Numbered from the stretch's first letter, positions 52,938 to 63,500 are shown. The stretch is 64,000 nucleotides of DNA from Paratissierella sp033809995 (GCA_033809995.1 JAPXKQ010000004.1:18412-82411); one strand, 5' to 3'. The notes: generated by a model from the letters alone, not told the origin. A program made the numbers and translations.

Positions 52938-55352
52938 GTGACAGAAAAAATAGAATTACTAGCACCAGTAGGAAGTATTGAAAGTTTATATGCAGCTGTA
53001 AAAAATGGTGCAAATGCAGTGTATTTAGGCGGAAAATTGTTTAATGCTAGGGCTTACGCCTCTAACTTTGACTCTAATGAGTTAAAGGAGGCAGTTTTCT
53101 ATGCCCATTTAAGAGGTGTAATGGTATACATTACCGTCAATATTCTGGTAGACGATAGTGAGATGGAAGAGGTACTCGACTATATCAAATTTTTATATGA
53201 TATTGATGTGGATGCCATAATCATACAGGATATTGGTCTTTCAAATATCGTAAGAAACATATTTCCAAAACTAGTTTTACATGGTAGCACACAAATGACA
53301 ATAAATAATCTACCAGGTGTAGAATTTTTAAAAGAATTAGGCTTTACTAGGGTTGTTTTAGCAAGAGAAACGCCTATTGATGAAATTAAATATATTAGTG
53401 AAAATTCTACTGTTGAATTAGAAGGTTTTATCCATGGTGCTTTATGTATGTCATACTCTGGTCAATGCCTTATGAGCAGTATGATTGGTGGTAGAAGTGG
53501 AAATAGAGGTACATGTGCCCAACCATGTCGCATGGCTTATTCAATAGTAAATAGTGAAGGTAATTTATTAAATGGTTGGGATAAAAAATATGTCTTAAGT
53601 CCTATGGACTTAAATTCCCTCGAAAATATCGAAATGATAATAGGTGCAGGTATAACTTCACTAAAAATTGAGGGAAGAATGAAAAGACCAGAATATGTGG
53701 CTACAGTGGTTAAAGCCTATAGAAAGGCCCTTGATCATACTAGTAATTCATTAACACAAAAGGATAAAAGAAATGTAGAACAAATTTTTAATAGAGGATT
53801 TACTAAAGGTTTAGGTCTTGGAGATTTTGGAAAGACATTTATTACAAAGGATAGACCAGACAATAGGGGTTTATATATTGGAAAAGTTATTAAGGTTGAA
53901 AAGAACTCTATCTCCATTTTATTAGAAGATGATATTGAAAAGGGTGATGGAATAGAATTTCAATTAGCAAATGGTAATTATAAAGGACTTAAAACTCCTA
54001 TTGATGGTAGAAAAGGGTCAACTATTTGCTTAGAAAGAATTGGGAATGTATTAGTAAATTCGGATGTATATAAAACATCAAGTGAAAGATTGTTAAATGA
54101 AGCACGATCCTCTTACAAAATTGAGGATACTAAATATCCTATTGATATAGAGGCTACAATTAAAATTGATGAACCACCTATACTAAAATTAAAATATAAC
54201 GAAACAATCATTGAAATATATGGTGAAACATTCGTTGAAAGAAGCCAAAAAGTCGCATTGACAGAAGATAAGGTATATGAGCAATTATCAAAACTTGGGG
54301 ATACAATTTATTATATAAATGATTTTAAATTATCATTGGATGATAATGCATTTTTACCTGTAAGCATACTAAATCAATTAAGAAGAGATGCTATAAATAA
54401 GCTAAATGAAAAGATTAGCAATTTTAACAATAGGGAAACAATTGATGAGGATACCTTTAATCAATTGAAAGCTAAATTTTTTAAATATCATAATATAAAA
54501 AAGGATTTAGATAAAAAACTTTCAATAAAGGTAGAAACACAAGAACAATTTAATCAACTTGATTTAAACAAATTAGATAGAATTTATCTTGGGTTTTATG
54601 AAGGTTTAGATAAGACAATAGATAAAATAAAATCAAGAAATAAAGAAGTTTATATTTGGACAGAAAAAATCTTATATCAAAAGGATTTAAATGAGTTAGA
54701 GAATGTTATTAGACCTGTTTCTAAACTAATAGATGGGATATCAGTATCCAATATTGGCTCTTTAAAATATTTTAAGGATAAATTTGATACCAATATACAT
54801 TGTGATATAGGTTTAAATCTTTTCAATTCATTTTCAATTAAATATTTAAATGAGATAGGTATAAGGAGTATAACTCTTTCTTCTGAGCTTAATTTACAAC
54901 AGATTAAAAAAATAACTGAAAAAGTAGAAGGAAATATTGAGGGGATAGTCTACGGATATCTACCTGTAATGGTTACTAGGAATTGTCCTATGGCTATAGT
55001 TAAAGGCTGCAAGGACGATAAAAATTGCAAAACATGCAATTTTTCTAAAGGCTATGGACTAAAGGATAGGAAAGACTTAACTTTTGAAATGTATAGGAAA
55101 GATGGCTTTTCCATTATATATAATTCAGTACCTTTGTTTGTATTGGATAGTATAGATAAAATCTTCGGGTTGGGTATCAATATGGCTAGACTTGACTTTA
55201 CAAAAGAAATGATAGGTATTTCAAAAATACAAACTATTTTATATGATTATATAAATAATGCAATAGGTTATAATGATTTGATAAATTTTGTTGATGAATT
55301 TAAATCACAAAATAATATTACAAATGGTCACTATTTTAGAGGCTTGTTATAA
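52938..55352 (+). CDS. U32 family peptidase / RlhA-like protein
   Basis: This 804-aa protein has the U32 N-terminal barrel (KIELLAPVGSIESLYAAVKNG) and the U32 signature region FIHGALCMSYSGQCLMSS with further Cys in RGTCAQPCRM. A second cysteine-rich region CPMAIVKGCKDDKNCKTC is near the C-terminus. Large two-domain members (RlhA, TrhP relatives) hydroxylate rRNA or tRNA using an Fe-S cluster; true protease activity is doubtful. GTG 52938 (TTG at 52935 also possible) follows AAGGTGG. The long form is typical of Clostridia. It ends 12 bp before mutS2. Confidence 0.91.
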   Translation: MTEKIELLAPVGSIESLYAAVKNGANAVYLGGKLFNARAYASNFDSNELKEAVFYAHLRGVMVYITVNILVDDSEMEEVLDYIKFLYDIDVDAIIIQDIGLSNIVRNIFPKLVLHGSTQMTINNLPGVEFLKELGFTRVVLARETPIDEIKYISENSTVELEGFIHGALCMSYSGQCLMSSMIGGRSGNRGTCAQPCRMAYSIVNSEGNLLNGWDKKYVLSPMDLNSLENIEMIIGAGITSLKIEGRMKRPEYVATVVKAYRKALDHTSNSLTQKDKRNVEQIFNRGFTKGLGLGDFGKTFITKDRPDNRGLYIGKVIKVEKNSISILLEDDIEKGDGIEFQLANGNYKGLKTPIDGRKGSTICLERIGNVLVNSDVYKTSSERLLNEARSSYKIEDTKYPIDIEATIKIDEPPILKLKYNETIIEIYGETFVERSQKVALTEDKVYEQLSKLGDTIYYINDFKLSLDDNAFLPVSILNQLRRDAINKLNEKISNFNNRETIDEDTFNQLKAKFFKYHNIKKDLDKKLSIKVETQEQFNQLDLNKLDRIYLGFYEGLDKTIDKIKSRNKEVYIWTEKILYQKDLNELENVIRPVSKLIDGISVSNIGSLKYFKDKFDTNIHCDIGLNLFNSFSIKYLNEIGIRSITLSSELNLQQIKKITEKVEGNIEGIVYGYLPVMVTRNCPMAIVKGCKDDKNCKTCNFSKGYGLKDRKDLTFEMYRKDGFSIIYNSVPLFVLDSIDKIFGLGINMARLDFTKEMIGISKIQTILYDYINNAIGYNDLINFVDEFKSQNNITNGHYFRGLL

Positions 55353-55364
55353 GAGGTGATAAAA

Positions 55365-57743
55365 GTGAACGAAAAGACCTTAAGAGTTTTAGAGTTTAAT
55401 AAAATAAAAGAATTGCTTATTGATAAATGTGAATCGAGCCTTGGTAAGGATTTAGCAAATAAGATAAATCCTATTATAAATCTTAGGGAGATTGATTTAT
55501 TACAGCAAGAAACTGAAGAAGCATTGTCCTTGTTAATAAAAAGGGGAAATCCACCTCTTTATGGGATTCATAGTATATCCTACGAAATCAAAAGAGTTGA
55601 GATTGGTGGAGTATTAAATCCAGCAAGTTTAATCAAGGTATCAGATTCTTTAAGGGTTTCAAGGGGATTAAAGAATTATATAAAAGAAACTAAAGATGAT
55701 AAAGTCCCAAATCATCCTATGATTGAGGAATTAATTGATTCATTAAGAGTTTTTAAAAGTATAGAAGATGAAATAAACAATGCAATAATAAATGAAAATG
55801 AAATTTCCGATAATGCTAGTTCTACCCTTAGAAATATAAGGCGTCAGATAGCAAGTAAAAATGATGCCATAAAAGATAAGCTAAATTCAATAATAAGTTC
55901 ACAAACAAATAAAAAATATTTACAGGATAGCATTGTAACCATGAGAGAGGGTAGATATGTAATTCCTGTAAAACAAGAAAATAGAAGCAGCGTACCAGGG
56001 CTTATACATGATATGTCTTCTAGTGGTGCTACTGTATTTATTGAGCCTATGGCTGTTGTGGAGTTGAACAATCAGCTTCGTGAATTGGAAATTAAGGAGA
56101 AAGAGGAAATTGAAAGAATTTTGATGGAACTATCAAAGTTAGTAGCGACTGAAAGTGAGGCAATCGGTAACAACGAAAAGATACTAAAACATCTTGATTT
56201 CGTATTTGCCAAAGGTAAACTTGCATTGGACATGAATGCTACTAGACCAATCCTAAATGATAAAGGATTTATAAATATAAAAAAGGGAAGACATCCTTTA
56301 CTTAAGGTAAAGAGTGTTGTCCCTATAGATGTATATTTAGGACGAGATTTCAATTCTTTGATTATTACAGGACCTAATACTGGGGGTAAGACTGTAACCC
56401 TAAAAACAGTAGGATTATTTACTCTAATGGCTCAAGCTGGACTACATATTCCAGCTGATTATAATTCTGAAATTGCAGTTTTTAATCAGGTTTTTGCGGA
56501 TATTGGTGACGAGCAAAGTATAGAACAAAGTCTATCTACTTTTTCATCACATATGACTAATATAGTAAGTATATTAAAAAACATTGAATACAATAGCTTA
56601 GTCTTGTTTGATGAACTTGGAGCAGGGACTGACCCTACTGAGGGAGCAGCATTAGCGATGTCTATATTGGACCATCTACTTAAAAAAGATATAAGAACTA
56701 TTGCGACTACTCACTACAGTCAATTAAAGCTATATGCATTAACAACTGAAAGGGTAAGAAACGCTTCAGTTGAGTTTAATGTAGAAACCTTAAGTCCAAC
56801 CTATAGATTATTGATAGGCGTACCTGGAAAATCAAATGCTTTTGAAATTTCCAAAAGGCTAGGACTTCCACAATTTATCATTGATGCTGCAAAGGATTTA
56901 ATATCAAAAGAAAATGTTGAATTTGAAGATGTACTTCAAGCCATGGAGAAGGATAGAAAATCTATTGAAGAGGACAAAATAGAAGCAGAAAGATTAAAAA
57001 TTGAAATAGAACAATTACGTAAAGAATTATCTTCCGAAAAGGATAAAACAAAAGAGATGAGGGAAAAAATCATTCAGAAGGCTAAGGAAGAGGCTAGGGC
57101 TATCTTGAAGAATGCAAAAGAAGAGGCAGACTTAGTAATTAGTGAAATAAGAACTATTTCTACTGACATAGAAAAAGAGCATAATAAGAGATTACAGGAA
57201 GCTCAAGATTTATTGAAAGAAAATATTAATAAAGTAGAAAGTGACCTTTCAAAGGATATATTTAAAGTTAAATCAAATAAACCACCTAAAAATTTAAAAG
57301 TAGGAGAATCTGTTGAAGTTTTATCATTAAATCAAGTAGGAACAGTTAGTTCCTTACCTAATGAGAAAGGATTTCTAACAGTTCAAGTTGGTATAATGAA
57401 AGTAAATGTTCATGTATCAACCTTGCGAAGAGTTGCATCCAATGACACGGAAAGGTCTACTATAAAGGCAAAAAACATTATTGGTTCAAAGTCAAAGACA
57501 ATAAAAAATGAAATAGATTTAAGGGGCAAAAACATAGAGGAAGCTATTTTAGATATTGATAAATATTTAGATGACTCATATATAGCCAATTTGAGTGAGG
57601 TGTATATTATCCACGGAAAGGGAACTGGTACCTTGAGAGATGGTGTTAAATCTTATTTAAGAGGTCATAAACACGTTAAGTCTTATAGGTCAGGAAAATA
57701 TGGAGAAGGTGGAGATGGAGTTACTGTTGTTGAAATAAAATAG
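55365..57743 (+). CDS. mutS2: MutS2 ATPase with Smr domain
   Basis: This 792-aa protein has the MutS core and clamp without the mismatch-recognition domain. Walker A is ITGPNTGGKTVTLKT, Walker B is SLVLFDELGAGTDPTEGAAL, and THYSQLKLYAL follows. A charged coiled coil (about 515-625) leads to a KOW-like segment and a C-terminal Smr nuclease domain (IDLRGKNIEEAILDID ... IIHGKGTGTLRDGV). MutS2 acts on colliding ribosomes and recombination intermediates. GTG 55365 is six bases after AGAGGTG. Confidence 0.97.
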   Translation: MNEKTLRVLEFNKIKELLIDKCESSLGKDLANKINPIINLREIDLLQQETEEALSLLIKRGNPPLYGIHSISYEIKRVEIGGVLNPASLIKVSDSLRVSRGLKNYIKETKDDKVPNHPMIEELIDSLRVFKSIEDEINNAIINENEISDNASSTLRNIRRQIASKNDAIKDKLNSIISSQTNKKYLQDSIVTMREGRYVIPVKQENRSSVPGLIHDMSSSGATVFIEPMAVVELNNQLRELEIKEKEEIERILMELSKLVATESEAIGNNEKILKHLDFVFAKGKLALDMNATRPILNDKGFINIKKGRHPLLKVKSVVPIDVYLGRDFNSLIITGPNTGGKTVTLKTVGLFTLMAQAGLHIPADYNSEIAVFNQVFADIGDEQSIEQSLSTFSSHMTNIVSILKNIEYNSLVLFDELGAGTDPTEGAALAMSILDHLLKKDIRTIATTHYSQLKLYALTTERVRNASVEFNVETLSPTYRLLIGVPGKSNAFEISKRLGLPQFIIDAAKDLISKENVEFEDVLQAMEKDRKSIEEDKIEAERLKIEIEQLRKELSSEKDKTKEMREKIIQKAKEEARAILKNAKEEADLVISEIRTISTDIEKEHNKRLQEAQDLLKENINKVESDLSKDIFKVKSNKPPKNLKVGESVEVLSLNQVGTVSSLPNEKGFLTVQVGIMKVNVHVSTLRRVASNDTERSTIKAKNIIGSKSKTIKNEIDLRGKNIEEAILDIDKYLDDSYIANLSEVYIIHGKGTGTLRDGVKSYLRGHKHVKSYRSGKYGEGGDGVTVVEIK

Positions 57744-57764
57744 CTTATTATAGGAGGAAGTTTA

Positions 57765-59465
57765 ATGATAGATTTTAAAGAAAAGATAGTAGAACTTATA
57801 AAAATGCAAGTAGATTCTTTAAGCAAAGATGATATTAGGCTGTTAATAGAGATTCCGCCTTCTTATGAAATGGGAGATTATGCATTTCCCGTCTTTAGAC
57901 TTGCTAAAGAAATGAGAAAATCGCCAAATATGATAGCGGAAGACTTAGCAGGGAAATTTAGGAATGACGAAAACTTTGAAAAGGTAGAAAATGCTGGACC
58001 TTATGTAAATTTCTTTATAAATAAGGAAAAACTCGCTGAGTCTGTTTTTGATGAGATAATAGATAAGGGCGATAATTATGGTTCATCTAATATGGGAGAA
58101 GGAAAAACTGTAATAGTTGAATTTTCATCACCAAATATAGCTAAACCATTCCACATAGGTCATATTAGAACTACAGTTATTGGAAATTCCTTATACAAGA
58201 TTTACAAATTCCTAGGTTTCAACACAATAGCTATCAATCACTTAGGCGATTACGGTACTCAATTTGGGATGTTAATTTCTGCGTATAAAAAATGGGGTAA
58301 CAAAGAAGTTATAGAAGAGGATCCTATTAACGAGTTATTAAAATTGTATGTTCGATTCAATTCAGAAGCAGATGAAAATTCTGAATTAAGAGATGAAGCT
58401 AGATATTGGTTCAAGGAATTAGAGGATGGTAACAAAGAAGCAGTAGATTTATGGAAATGGATTAGAGAAATAAGCCTAAAAGAATTTAGTAGGGTTTATG
58501 ATATGTTGAATATAAAATTTGATTCATATGCTGGTGAAAGTTTTTATTCTGATAAAATGGACAGAGTAGTTAAAGAAATGGAGGATAAAGGGCTTTTAAA
58601 AGAATCAGAGGGTGCTTTTGTAGTAGATTTAGAACCTTATGGTATGCCTCCAGCTCTTATAAAGAAAAGTGATGGTTCTACACTATATACTACTCGTGAT
58701 ATAACAGCAGCCATTTATAGAAAAGAAACATATGATTTTTATAAAAATCTATATGTAGTGGCATCTCAACAAAATTTACATTTTAAAGCTTGGATAAAAG
58801 TTATTGAACTAATGGGTTATGAGTGGGCAAATGACTGTATTCACATACCATTTGGAATGGTAAGTCTAGAAGATGGGACATTGTCTACTAGAAAAGGTAG
58901 AGTTGTGTTTCTAGAAGATGTTTTAAATACTGCAGTCAATAACACTCTTAAAATTATTGAAGAAAGAAACCCTAATTTAGAAAATAAAGAAGAGGTAGCT
59001 AAAAAGGTTGGTATTGGAGCTGTTATATTCCAAGAATTATTCAATCAGAGAATTAAGGATTATGTATTTTCATGGGATAGAACTCTAAGCTTTGAAGGTG
59101 AAACAGGTCCATATGTACAATATACCCATGCAAGGTCCAATTCATTATTAGAGAAGGGCGGATTTAACATTGACGATAAAGTTGATTATTCTCTATTAAT
59201 GAATGATGATGAAATCAATATTATTAGATTATTATATGATTTCAATAAAATAGTAGTTGATGCTATGGAGAAGAATGAACCTTATTTCATAACAAGACAT
59301 ATAGTTGAAATCGCAAAGGCATTTAACAAATTCTACAATAGTACACCAATTATTGTGGAAGATGAAGAATTGAAGAAGGCTAGATTACTATTAGTATATG
59401 GAACAAATACTGTTATAAGAGTTGGATTAGGATTACTCGGAATAGAAGCACCACAAAAAATGTAG
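57765..59465 (+). CDS. argS: Arginyl-tRNA synthetase
   Basis: This 566-aa class Ia synthetase has HIGH as FSSPNIAKPFHIGHIRTTVIG, and the KMSK position is replaced by LSTRKGRVV as in most ArgRS. The N-terminal Add-1 domain (PSYEMGDYAFPVF) and C-terminal anticodon domain (YVQYTHARSNSLL ... FNKFYNSTPI) are complete. ATG follows AGGAGGA 21 bp after mutS2. The terminator after it is shared with a convergent small gene. Confidence 0.98.
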   Translation: MIDFKEKIVELIKMQVDSLSKDDIRLLIEIPPSYEMGDYAFPVFRLAKEMRKSPNMIAEDLAGKFRNDENFEKVENAGPYVNFFINKEKLAESVFDEIIDKGDNYGSSNMGEGKTVIVEFSSPNIAKPFHIGHIRTTVIGNSLYKIYKFLGFNTIAINHLGDYGTQFGMLISAYKKWGNKEVIEEDPINELLKLYVRFNSEADENSELRDEARYWFKELEDGNKEAVDLWKWIREISLKEFSRVYDMLNIKFDSYAGESFYSDKMDRVVKEMEDKGLLKESEGAFVVDLEPYGMPPALIKKSDGSTLYTTRDITAAIYRKETYDFYKNLYVVASQQNLHFKAWIKVIELMGYEWANDCIHIPFGMVSLEDGTLSTRKGRVVFLEDVLNTAVNNTLKIIEERNPNLENKEEVAKKVGIGAVIFQELFNQRIKDYVFSWDRTLSFEGETGPYVQYTHARSNSLLEKGGFNIDDKVDYSLLMNDDEINIIRLLYDFNKIVVDAMEKNEPYFITRHIVEIAKAFNKFYNSTPIIVEDEELKKARLLLVYGTNTVIRVGLGLLGIEAPQKM

Positions 59466-59473
59466 TAAAAAAC

Positions 59474-59502
59474 AAACCCTTTCTAAATAGAAAGGGTTTC
59501 TG
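59474..59502. terminator. Bidirectional terminator between argS and a small minus-strand gene
   Basis: The 12-pair stem AAACCCTTTCTA-AA-TAGAAAGGGTTT is flanked by T-rich tails on both strands. The stop of the minus-strand gene is inside it. Confidence 0.85.
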
Positions 59503-59692
59503 CTTTTAAATATTCTAAAAAATCTGTCTCACTAATTTCTGCAAGAGTAGACAATTCTTGAAGGATATTATTTCTTAATTGAATAAATTCATTTATATTA
59601 GTGTTTTTTCCTGTATACTCAAGTGCTTCAATAATTAAAAGCATATCGTTCTTTGACATTTCTTGAATTGAGATTTTATCGAATTCGCGCAT
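59483..59692 (-). CDS. Small hypothetical helical protein
   Basis: This 69-aa acidic, helical, Cys-free protein (SIQEMSKNDMLLIIEALEYTG, FIQLRNNILQELSTLAEI). On the minus strand GAGAGGGGC lies ahead of the ATG at 59692. The last codons run into the terminator stem shared with argS. No family recognised. It diverges from the radical SAM gene. Confidence 0.7.
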   Translation of the reverse strand: MREFDKISIQEMSKNDMLLIIEALEYTGKNTNINEFIQLRNNILQELSTLAEISETDFLEYLKAETLSI

Positions 59693-59790
59693 ATACTAGC
59701 CCCTCTCTTTATGTACTAACTAATATAATATATCTTTTTAAGAAAACATTCAATAAGAAAAATGAAAATCGATGAACTGTAAATTGTAAA

Positions 59791-59819
59791 TTGTAACCTT
59801 ATTATAAATAGGGTAGAAT
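59791..59819 (+). promoter_or_regulatory. Promoter of the radical SAM cluster, -35 in repeat units
   Basis: TTGTAA (59791-59796), 17-nt spacer and TAGAAT (59814-59819). The -35 box is the last unit of a TGTAAAT/TTGTAAA repeat run at 59772-59797 (element F). Confidence 0.55.
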
Positions 59820-59839
59820 GTTAATGGGAAGGTGAAAAA

Positions 59840-61603
59840 ATGAAAATTATATTAACAACACTTAATTCTAAATTTATTCATTCTAATTTAGCGATTAGAT
59901 ATTTAAAGTCCTATGTTGAATATATTAATCCCATAGAAATAAAAGAATTTACAATCAATCAAAATATTGATTTTATCGCATCTGAAATATATAAAATGAA
60001 ACCAGATTTACTGGGTTTTTCAACTTATATATGGAATTTGGAAGAAACCCTTCAGGTAGCTGAAATCATTAAAATAGTAAGTCCAAATACAAAAATTCTT
60101 TTAGGTGGACCAGAGGTTTCCTTTGATGACGAAGATATATTAGATAAATATTCATTTATAGATTTTATAATTTATGGAGAAGGGGAAGAAACCTTTAGAG
60201 AATTTGTAGAAGCTACTATATCTCAAAAAGACTATAAACATATATTGGGACTTATTTATAGAGAAAATAATGTAATTAAAAATTTGCCTAGACCTTTAAT
60301 CAAGGATATAAATATCATTCCATCTCCATACAAAAATGTATCTGAGGAGTTTAAAAACAAAATTGTCTATTATGAAAGCTCAAGGGGTTGCCCCTTCAAC
60401 TGTGAATTTTGTTTATCCTCAACTATTAAAGGGGTAAGATATCTACCAATAGAAAGAGTTAAGGAGGATTTAGAGAGTTTAATTGAATCTGGAGTTAGTC
60501 AAGTAAAATTCGTTGATAGAACATTTAATGCTAATAAAAAATATGCAATGGAGATTATGAGATTTATAATGGATAAAGACCCTGATGATATAAACTTTCA
60601 TTTTGAAGTAACAGCTCATTTAATCGATGAAGAAATGTTAGAATTTCTAAAACAATGTAAAGAAGGATTATTCCAATTTGAAATAGGCGTTCAATCTACA
60701 AATGAAAATACAATCGAAGCTATTGGTCGAGTTACAGATTTCGAAAAGCTAAAGAATGTATCGAAAACCATAAAATCTTTTAAAAACATACATCAACACT
60801 TAGATTTAATTGCAGGATTACCATATGAGGATTACAATAGTTTTAAGAAATCATTCAATGACGTATATAGCATAAGACCAGAGAAACTACAATTGGGATT
60901 TTTAAAATTATTAAAAGGATCAGGGTTAAGGTTAGATGAAAAGAAATATGGTTATAAATATTTAAATAAACCTCCTTATGAATTATTGGAGAGTAAGTAT
61001 TTAAGCTATAATGAAGTTATTAAGTTAAAAGCTATAGAGGATTTAGTTGAAAAATACTATAATGAAGAATATTTCTCGAATTCTTTGGAATTTATAGTTA
61101 GAAATTTTTATGATACACCTTTTGATTTTTATGAGGATTTTTCAACCTATTGGGAAATAAAAGATCTTGATAAAGTATCCCATAGTAGATCAGAACTATA
61201 TAAAATATTACTAGATTTCTATATTACGAGAAATTTTGTTTTTCAGGATTTATTTGAAGATTTGATTAAGTATGATTATATCAAAAACAATAAAAATACA
61301 AACTATCCTATAGTCCGTAATATTAATAAAACTACCTTAAATCAAAAAGACACACATGAAATATTAAAGGATGATAGGATTATTAATAAATATTTAGAAA
61401 AATACAGAGACATACCTACAAAGAGGATTATTAAAAACATTATAATAGAAGGTTTTAATTTTAGCATCTCAAAGGTTATTGAGAATAATTATAAACCTAT
61501 TATAGATAGAACTGTTATATATATTCTGTTTGATTTTACCGATGGGAAATTGGTCAAATGCAATACTTTTGATATCTCAAATATAGTTAAGGAGTTGGTT
61601 TAA
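59840..61603 (+). CDS. B12-binding-domain radical SAM protein (DUF4080 type)
   Basis: This 587-aa protein has an N-terminal cobalamin-binding-like domain (ILTTLNSKFIHSNLAIRYLKSY ... KILLGGPEVSFD) and a radical SAM core with the 4Fe-4S motif CPFNCEFCLSS at about 188-198. The C-terminal region fits DUF4080. Such proteins are predicted methyltransferases or related; no substrate is known. The DxHxxG Co-ligand motif is not obvious, so real cobalamin binding is uncertain. ATG after GGGAAGGTG. The membrane protein gene overlaps its last base. Confidence 0.88.
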   Translation: MKIILTTLNSKFIHSNLAIRYLKSYVEYINPIEIKEFTINQNIDFIASEIYKMKPDLLGFSTYIWNLEETLQVAEIIKIVSPNTKILLGGPEVSFDDEDILDKYSFIDFIIYGEGEETFREFVEATISQKDYKHILGLIYRENNVIKNLPRPLIKDINIIPSPYKNVSEEFKNKIVYYESSRGCPFNCEFCLSSTIKGVRYLPIERVKEDLESLIESGVSQVKFVDRTFNANKKYAMEIMRFIMDKDPDDINFHFEVTAHLIDEEMLEFLKQCKEGLFQFEIGVQSTNENTIEAIGRVTDFEKLKNVSKTIKSFKNIHQHLDLIAGLPYEDYNSFKKSFNDVYSIRPEKLQLGFLKLLKGSGLRLDEKKYGYKYLNKPPYELLESKYLSYNEVIKLKAIEDLVEKYYNEEYFSNSLEFIVRNFYDTPFDFYEDFSTYWEIKDLDKVSHSRSELYKILLDFYITRNFVFQDLFEDLIKYDYIKNNKNTNYPIVRNINKTTLNQKDTHEILKDDRIINKYLEKYRDIPTKRIIKNIIIEGFNFSISKVIENNYKPIIDRTVIYILFDFTDGKLVKCNTFDISNIVKELV

Positions 61604-62355
61604 TGGATTATTTAAAGGATTTTATTTATGTTAACAAACATTCGTTAAAAAAGACAGTTGTAAGTCTAAAGGACAATTGGATGATTGTGCTTACTGGTCT
61701 TGTTTATACAATTTTAAATTTGATAATATATAGTATAATTAATACTTTGTTTATTGGACCACTATATATTATTTCAGGCTTTATTATGGCAATTGTAAGC
61801 AGTAGTTTTATATCCAACTATTTGAATTTACTTTTCAATATTATTAATTATAATAAATTTTCATTAGAAGATTTTAAAAGCGGATTTACAGCTTTCTTAT
61901 GGAAGATATATGGGATATTCTTTATTGCTTATTTAGGGCAACTTTTATTATCATTAGCAAGCGATATATTAGGGGCTGGGGCAGTGCTTTTGAATTTTAT
62001 TGTTTGGATATCAGTATTAATATTATTTAATCCTCTACCAGAAATTATATATTTAAAAAGCTATGGCCCGACGGATACTATAATGCATTCAATTGAATTT
62101 ATACAGGAAAATTGGTTTAATTGGTTGGTACCCAATATAGTATTTTTTGGTATTCTTTATTTAACTACTGGAAACATACTATTTGGCATTTTTAATACGC
62201 ATATAAGTTTCAATATGATTTTTACAATAAGCAATATTGCTATGTATATTGTTGGACAAATTATATTCTCCTTTATTATGATTTATAGAGGACATTTGTT
62301 TAAATTATTAAGTGGTTCTACTAGAAGAAAGAGAATGTTTATGAATAAATTTTAG
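61603..62355 (+). CDS. Hypothetical multi-pass membrane protein
   Basis: This 250-aa hydrophobic protein has about five or six membrane helices (around 25-60, 65-85, 95-140, 175-205, 215-235). I recognise no family. The ATG overlaps the previous stop by one base (TAATG), so it is co-translated with the radical SAM gene. The TPR gene follows by 11 bp. Confidence 0.78.
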   Translation: MDYLKDFIYVNKHSLKKTVVSLKDNWMIVLTGLVYTILNLIIYSIINTLFIGPLYIISGFIMAIVSSSFISNYLNLLFNIINYNKFSLEDFKSGFTAFLWKIYGIFFIAYLGQLLLSLASDILGAGAVLLNFIVWISVLILFNPLPEIIYLKSYGPTDTIMHSIEFIQENWFNWLVPNIVFFGILYLTTGNILFGIFNTHISFNMIFTISNIAMYIVGQIIFSFIMIYRGHLFKLLSGSTRRKRMFMNKF

Positions 62356-62366
62356 GTGGTATAGAG

Positions 62367-63500
62367 ATGAGTTTAATTGATAATTACTTTAAAGAAAATA
62401 ATAAGAATATTACTTTTTTAGAATTAAAAGAAAACACATTTGTTGAAATAAACAAATTTATTTTAAAAGAAGATTTACCTTTACCTATAATAACAGACAA
62501 TTTAATAAAAGAAATCTACACAGGTAATCTAGAAAATGAGATAAATGTATCTCAAATTATAGATGGGATAATCTATTTAATAGGTGTAGATAATGACTTT
62601 CCATATATGGACAAATATATGGAAATACTAGACGCATACAGTCACAATATTAAAGATTATATATATCAAAAAGCTATAAAGAAAATATCAGAAGGGGATA
62701 TAGACTTTGGAGGTATATTTTTACGGGCTCTGATTTTTTTAGATACTGGGAATTTAAATGCCAGATTTAATTATGCATTAGTATTAGAAGAGATTGGTAG
62801 GAAATACATTGAAAATAATAATGAAAAAGGGGAGGAGTTTTTAACCTCTTCAACCAATGAGTTAGAAACCATATTAGAAATAGACGAGAAATATTCACTA
62901 GCCTATTATAAATTGGGATTTCATTATAAATACTTTGAGCAATATATAAAAGCTAAGCTCACTTGGAATAAGTTCCTAATAATTGATGGAGATGAAAATA
63001 GGCTTCAAGAAATAAGAGAAGAAATTGATTTAATAGATGATAACGTAAAGTTTGAAGCCGGGTTAACATATCTTTCTTACAATGAATTTGGTAAAGCATT
63101 AGATTCTTTTCTTAAGCTGTTACCCAAATATAAGGATGAGTGGAACATACTATATCTTATAGGAATGTGCTACAAAGGATTAGGGGAGTTCGATATAGCT
63201 ATAGATTATTTGAATGAGTCTATCCAGTTAAATGACGAAGAACCAGATTTATATAATGAATTAGGAATAATAAGATTTACTGAAGGCAAAATAATAGAGG
63301 CAATAAAAATATTTGCTAAAGGTATAGAAAAGGTAAATAGTGATTACAAATTGTATTTTAATAGGGGTCTTGGCTATATTCAATTAGGTGAGCATAATTT
63401 AGCCTTAGATGATATAAACAAAGCCTATGAATTAAATCCAAATGATGAGAATGTAATAAAGCAAAAGAAAGAGCTTGAGGATTTAACATCAAGTATATGA
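62367..63500 (+). CDS. TPR-repeat protein
   Basis: This 377-aa soluble protein's C-terminal two thirds carry TPR helix pairs, for example SLAYYKLGFHYKYFEQYIKAK, NILYLIGMCYKGLGEFDIAID, DLYNELGIIRFTEGKIIEAIK and KLYFNRGLGYIQLGEHNLALD, with the usual W/L/G/Y/A/F/A/P spacing. The first 125 residues have no recognised domain. It is the last gene of the radical SAM, membrane protein, TPR cluster, presumably a binding scaffold. ATG is preceded by AGGTGG. Confidence 0.85.
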   Translation: MSLIDNYFKENNKNITFLELKENTFVEINKFILKEDLPLPIITDNLIKEIYTGNLENEINVSQIIDGIIYLIGVDNDFPYMDKYMEILDAYSHNIKDYIYQKAIKKISEGDIDFGGIFLRALIFLDTGNLNARFNYALVLEEIGRKYIENNNEKGEEFLTSSTNELETILEIDEKYSLAYYKLGFHYKYFEQYIKAKLTWNKFLIIDGDENRLQEIREEIDLIDDNVKFEAGLTYLSYNEFGKALDSFLKLLPKYKDEWNILYLIGMCYKGLGEFDIAIDYLNESIQLNDEEPDLYNELGIIRFTEGKIIEAIKIFAKGIEKVNSDYKLYFNRGLGYIQLGEHNLALDDINKAYELNPNDENVIKQKKELEDLTSSI

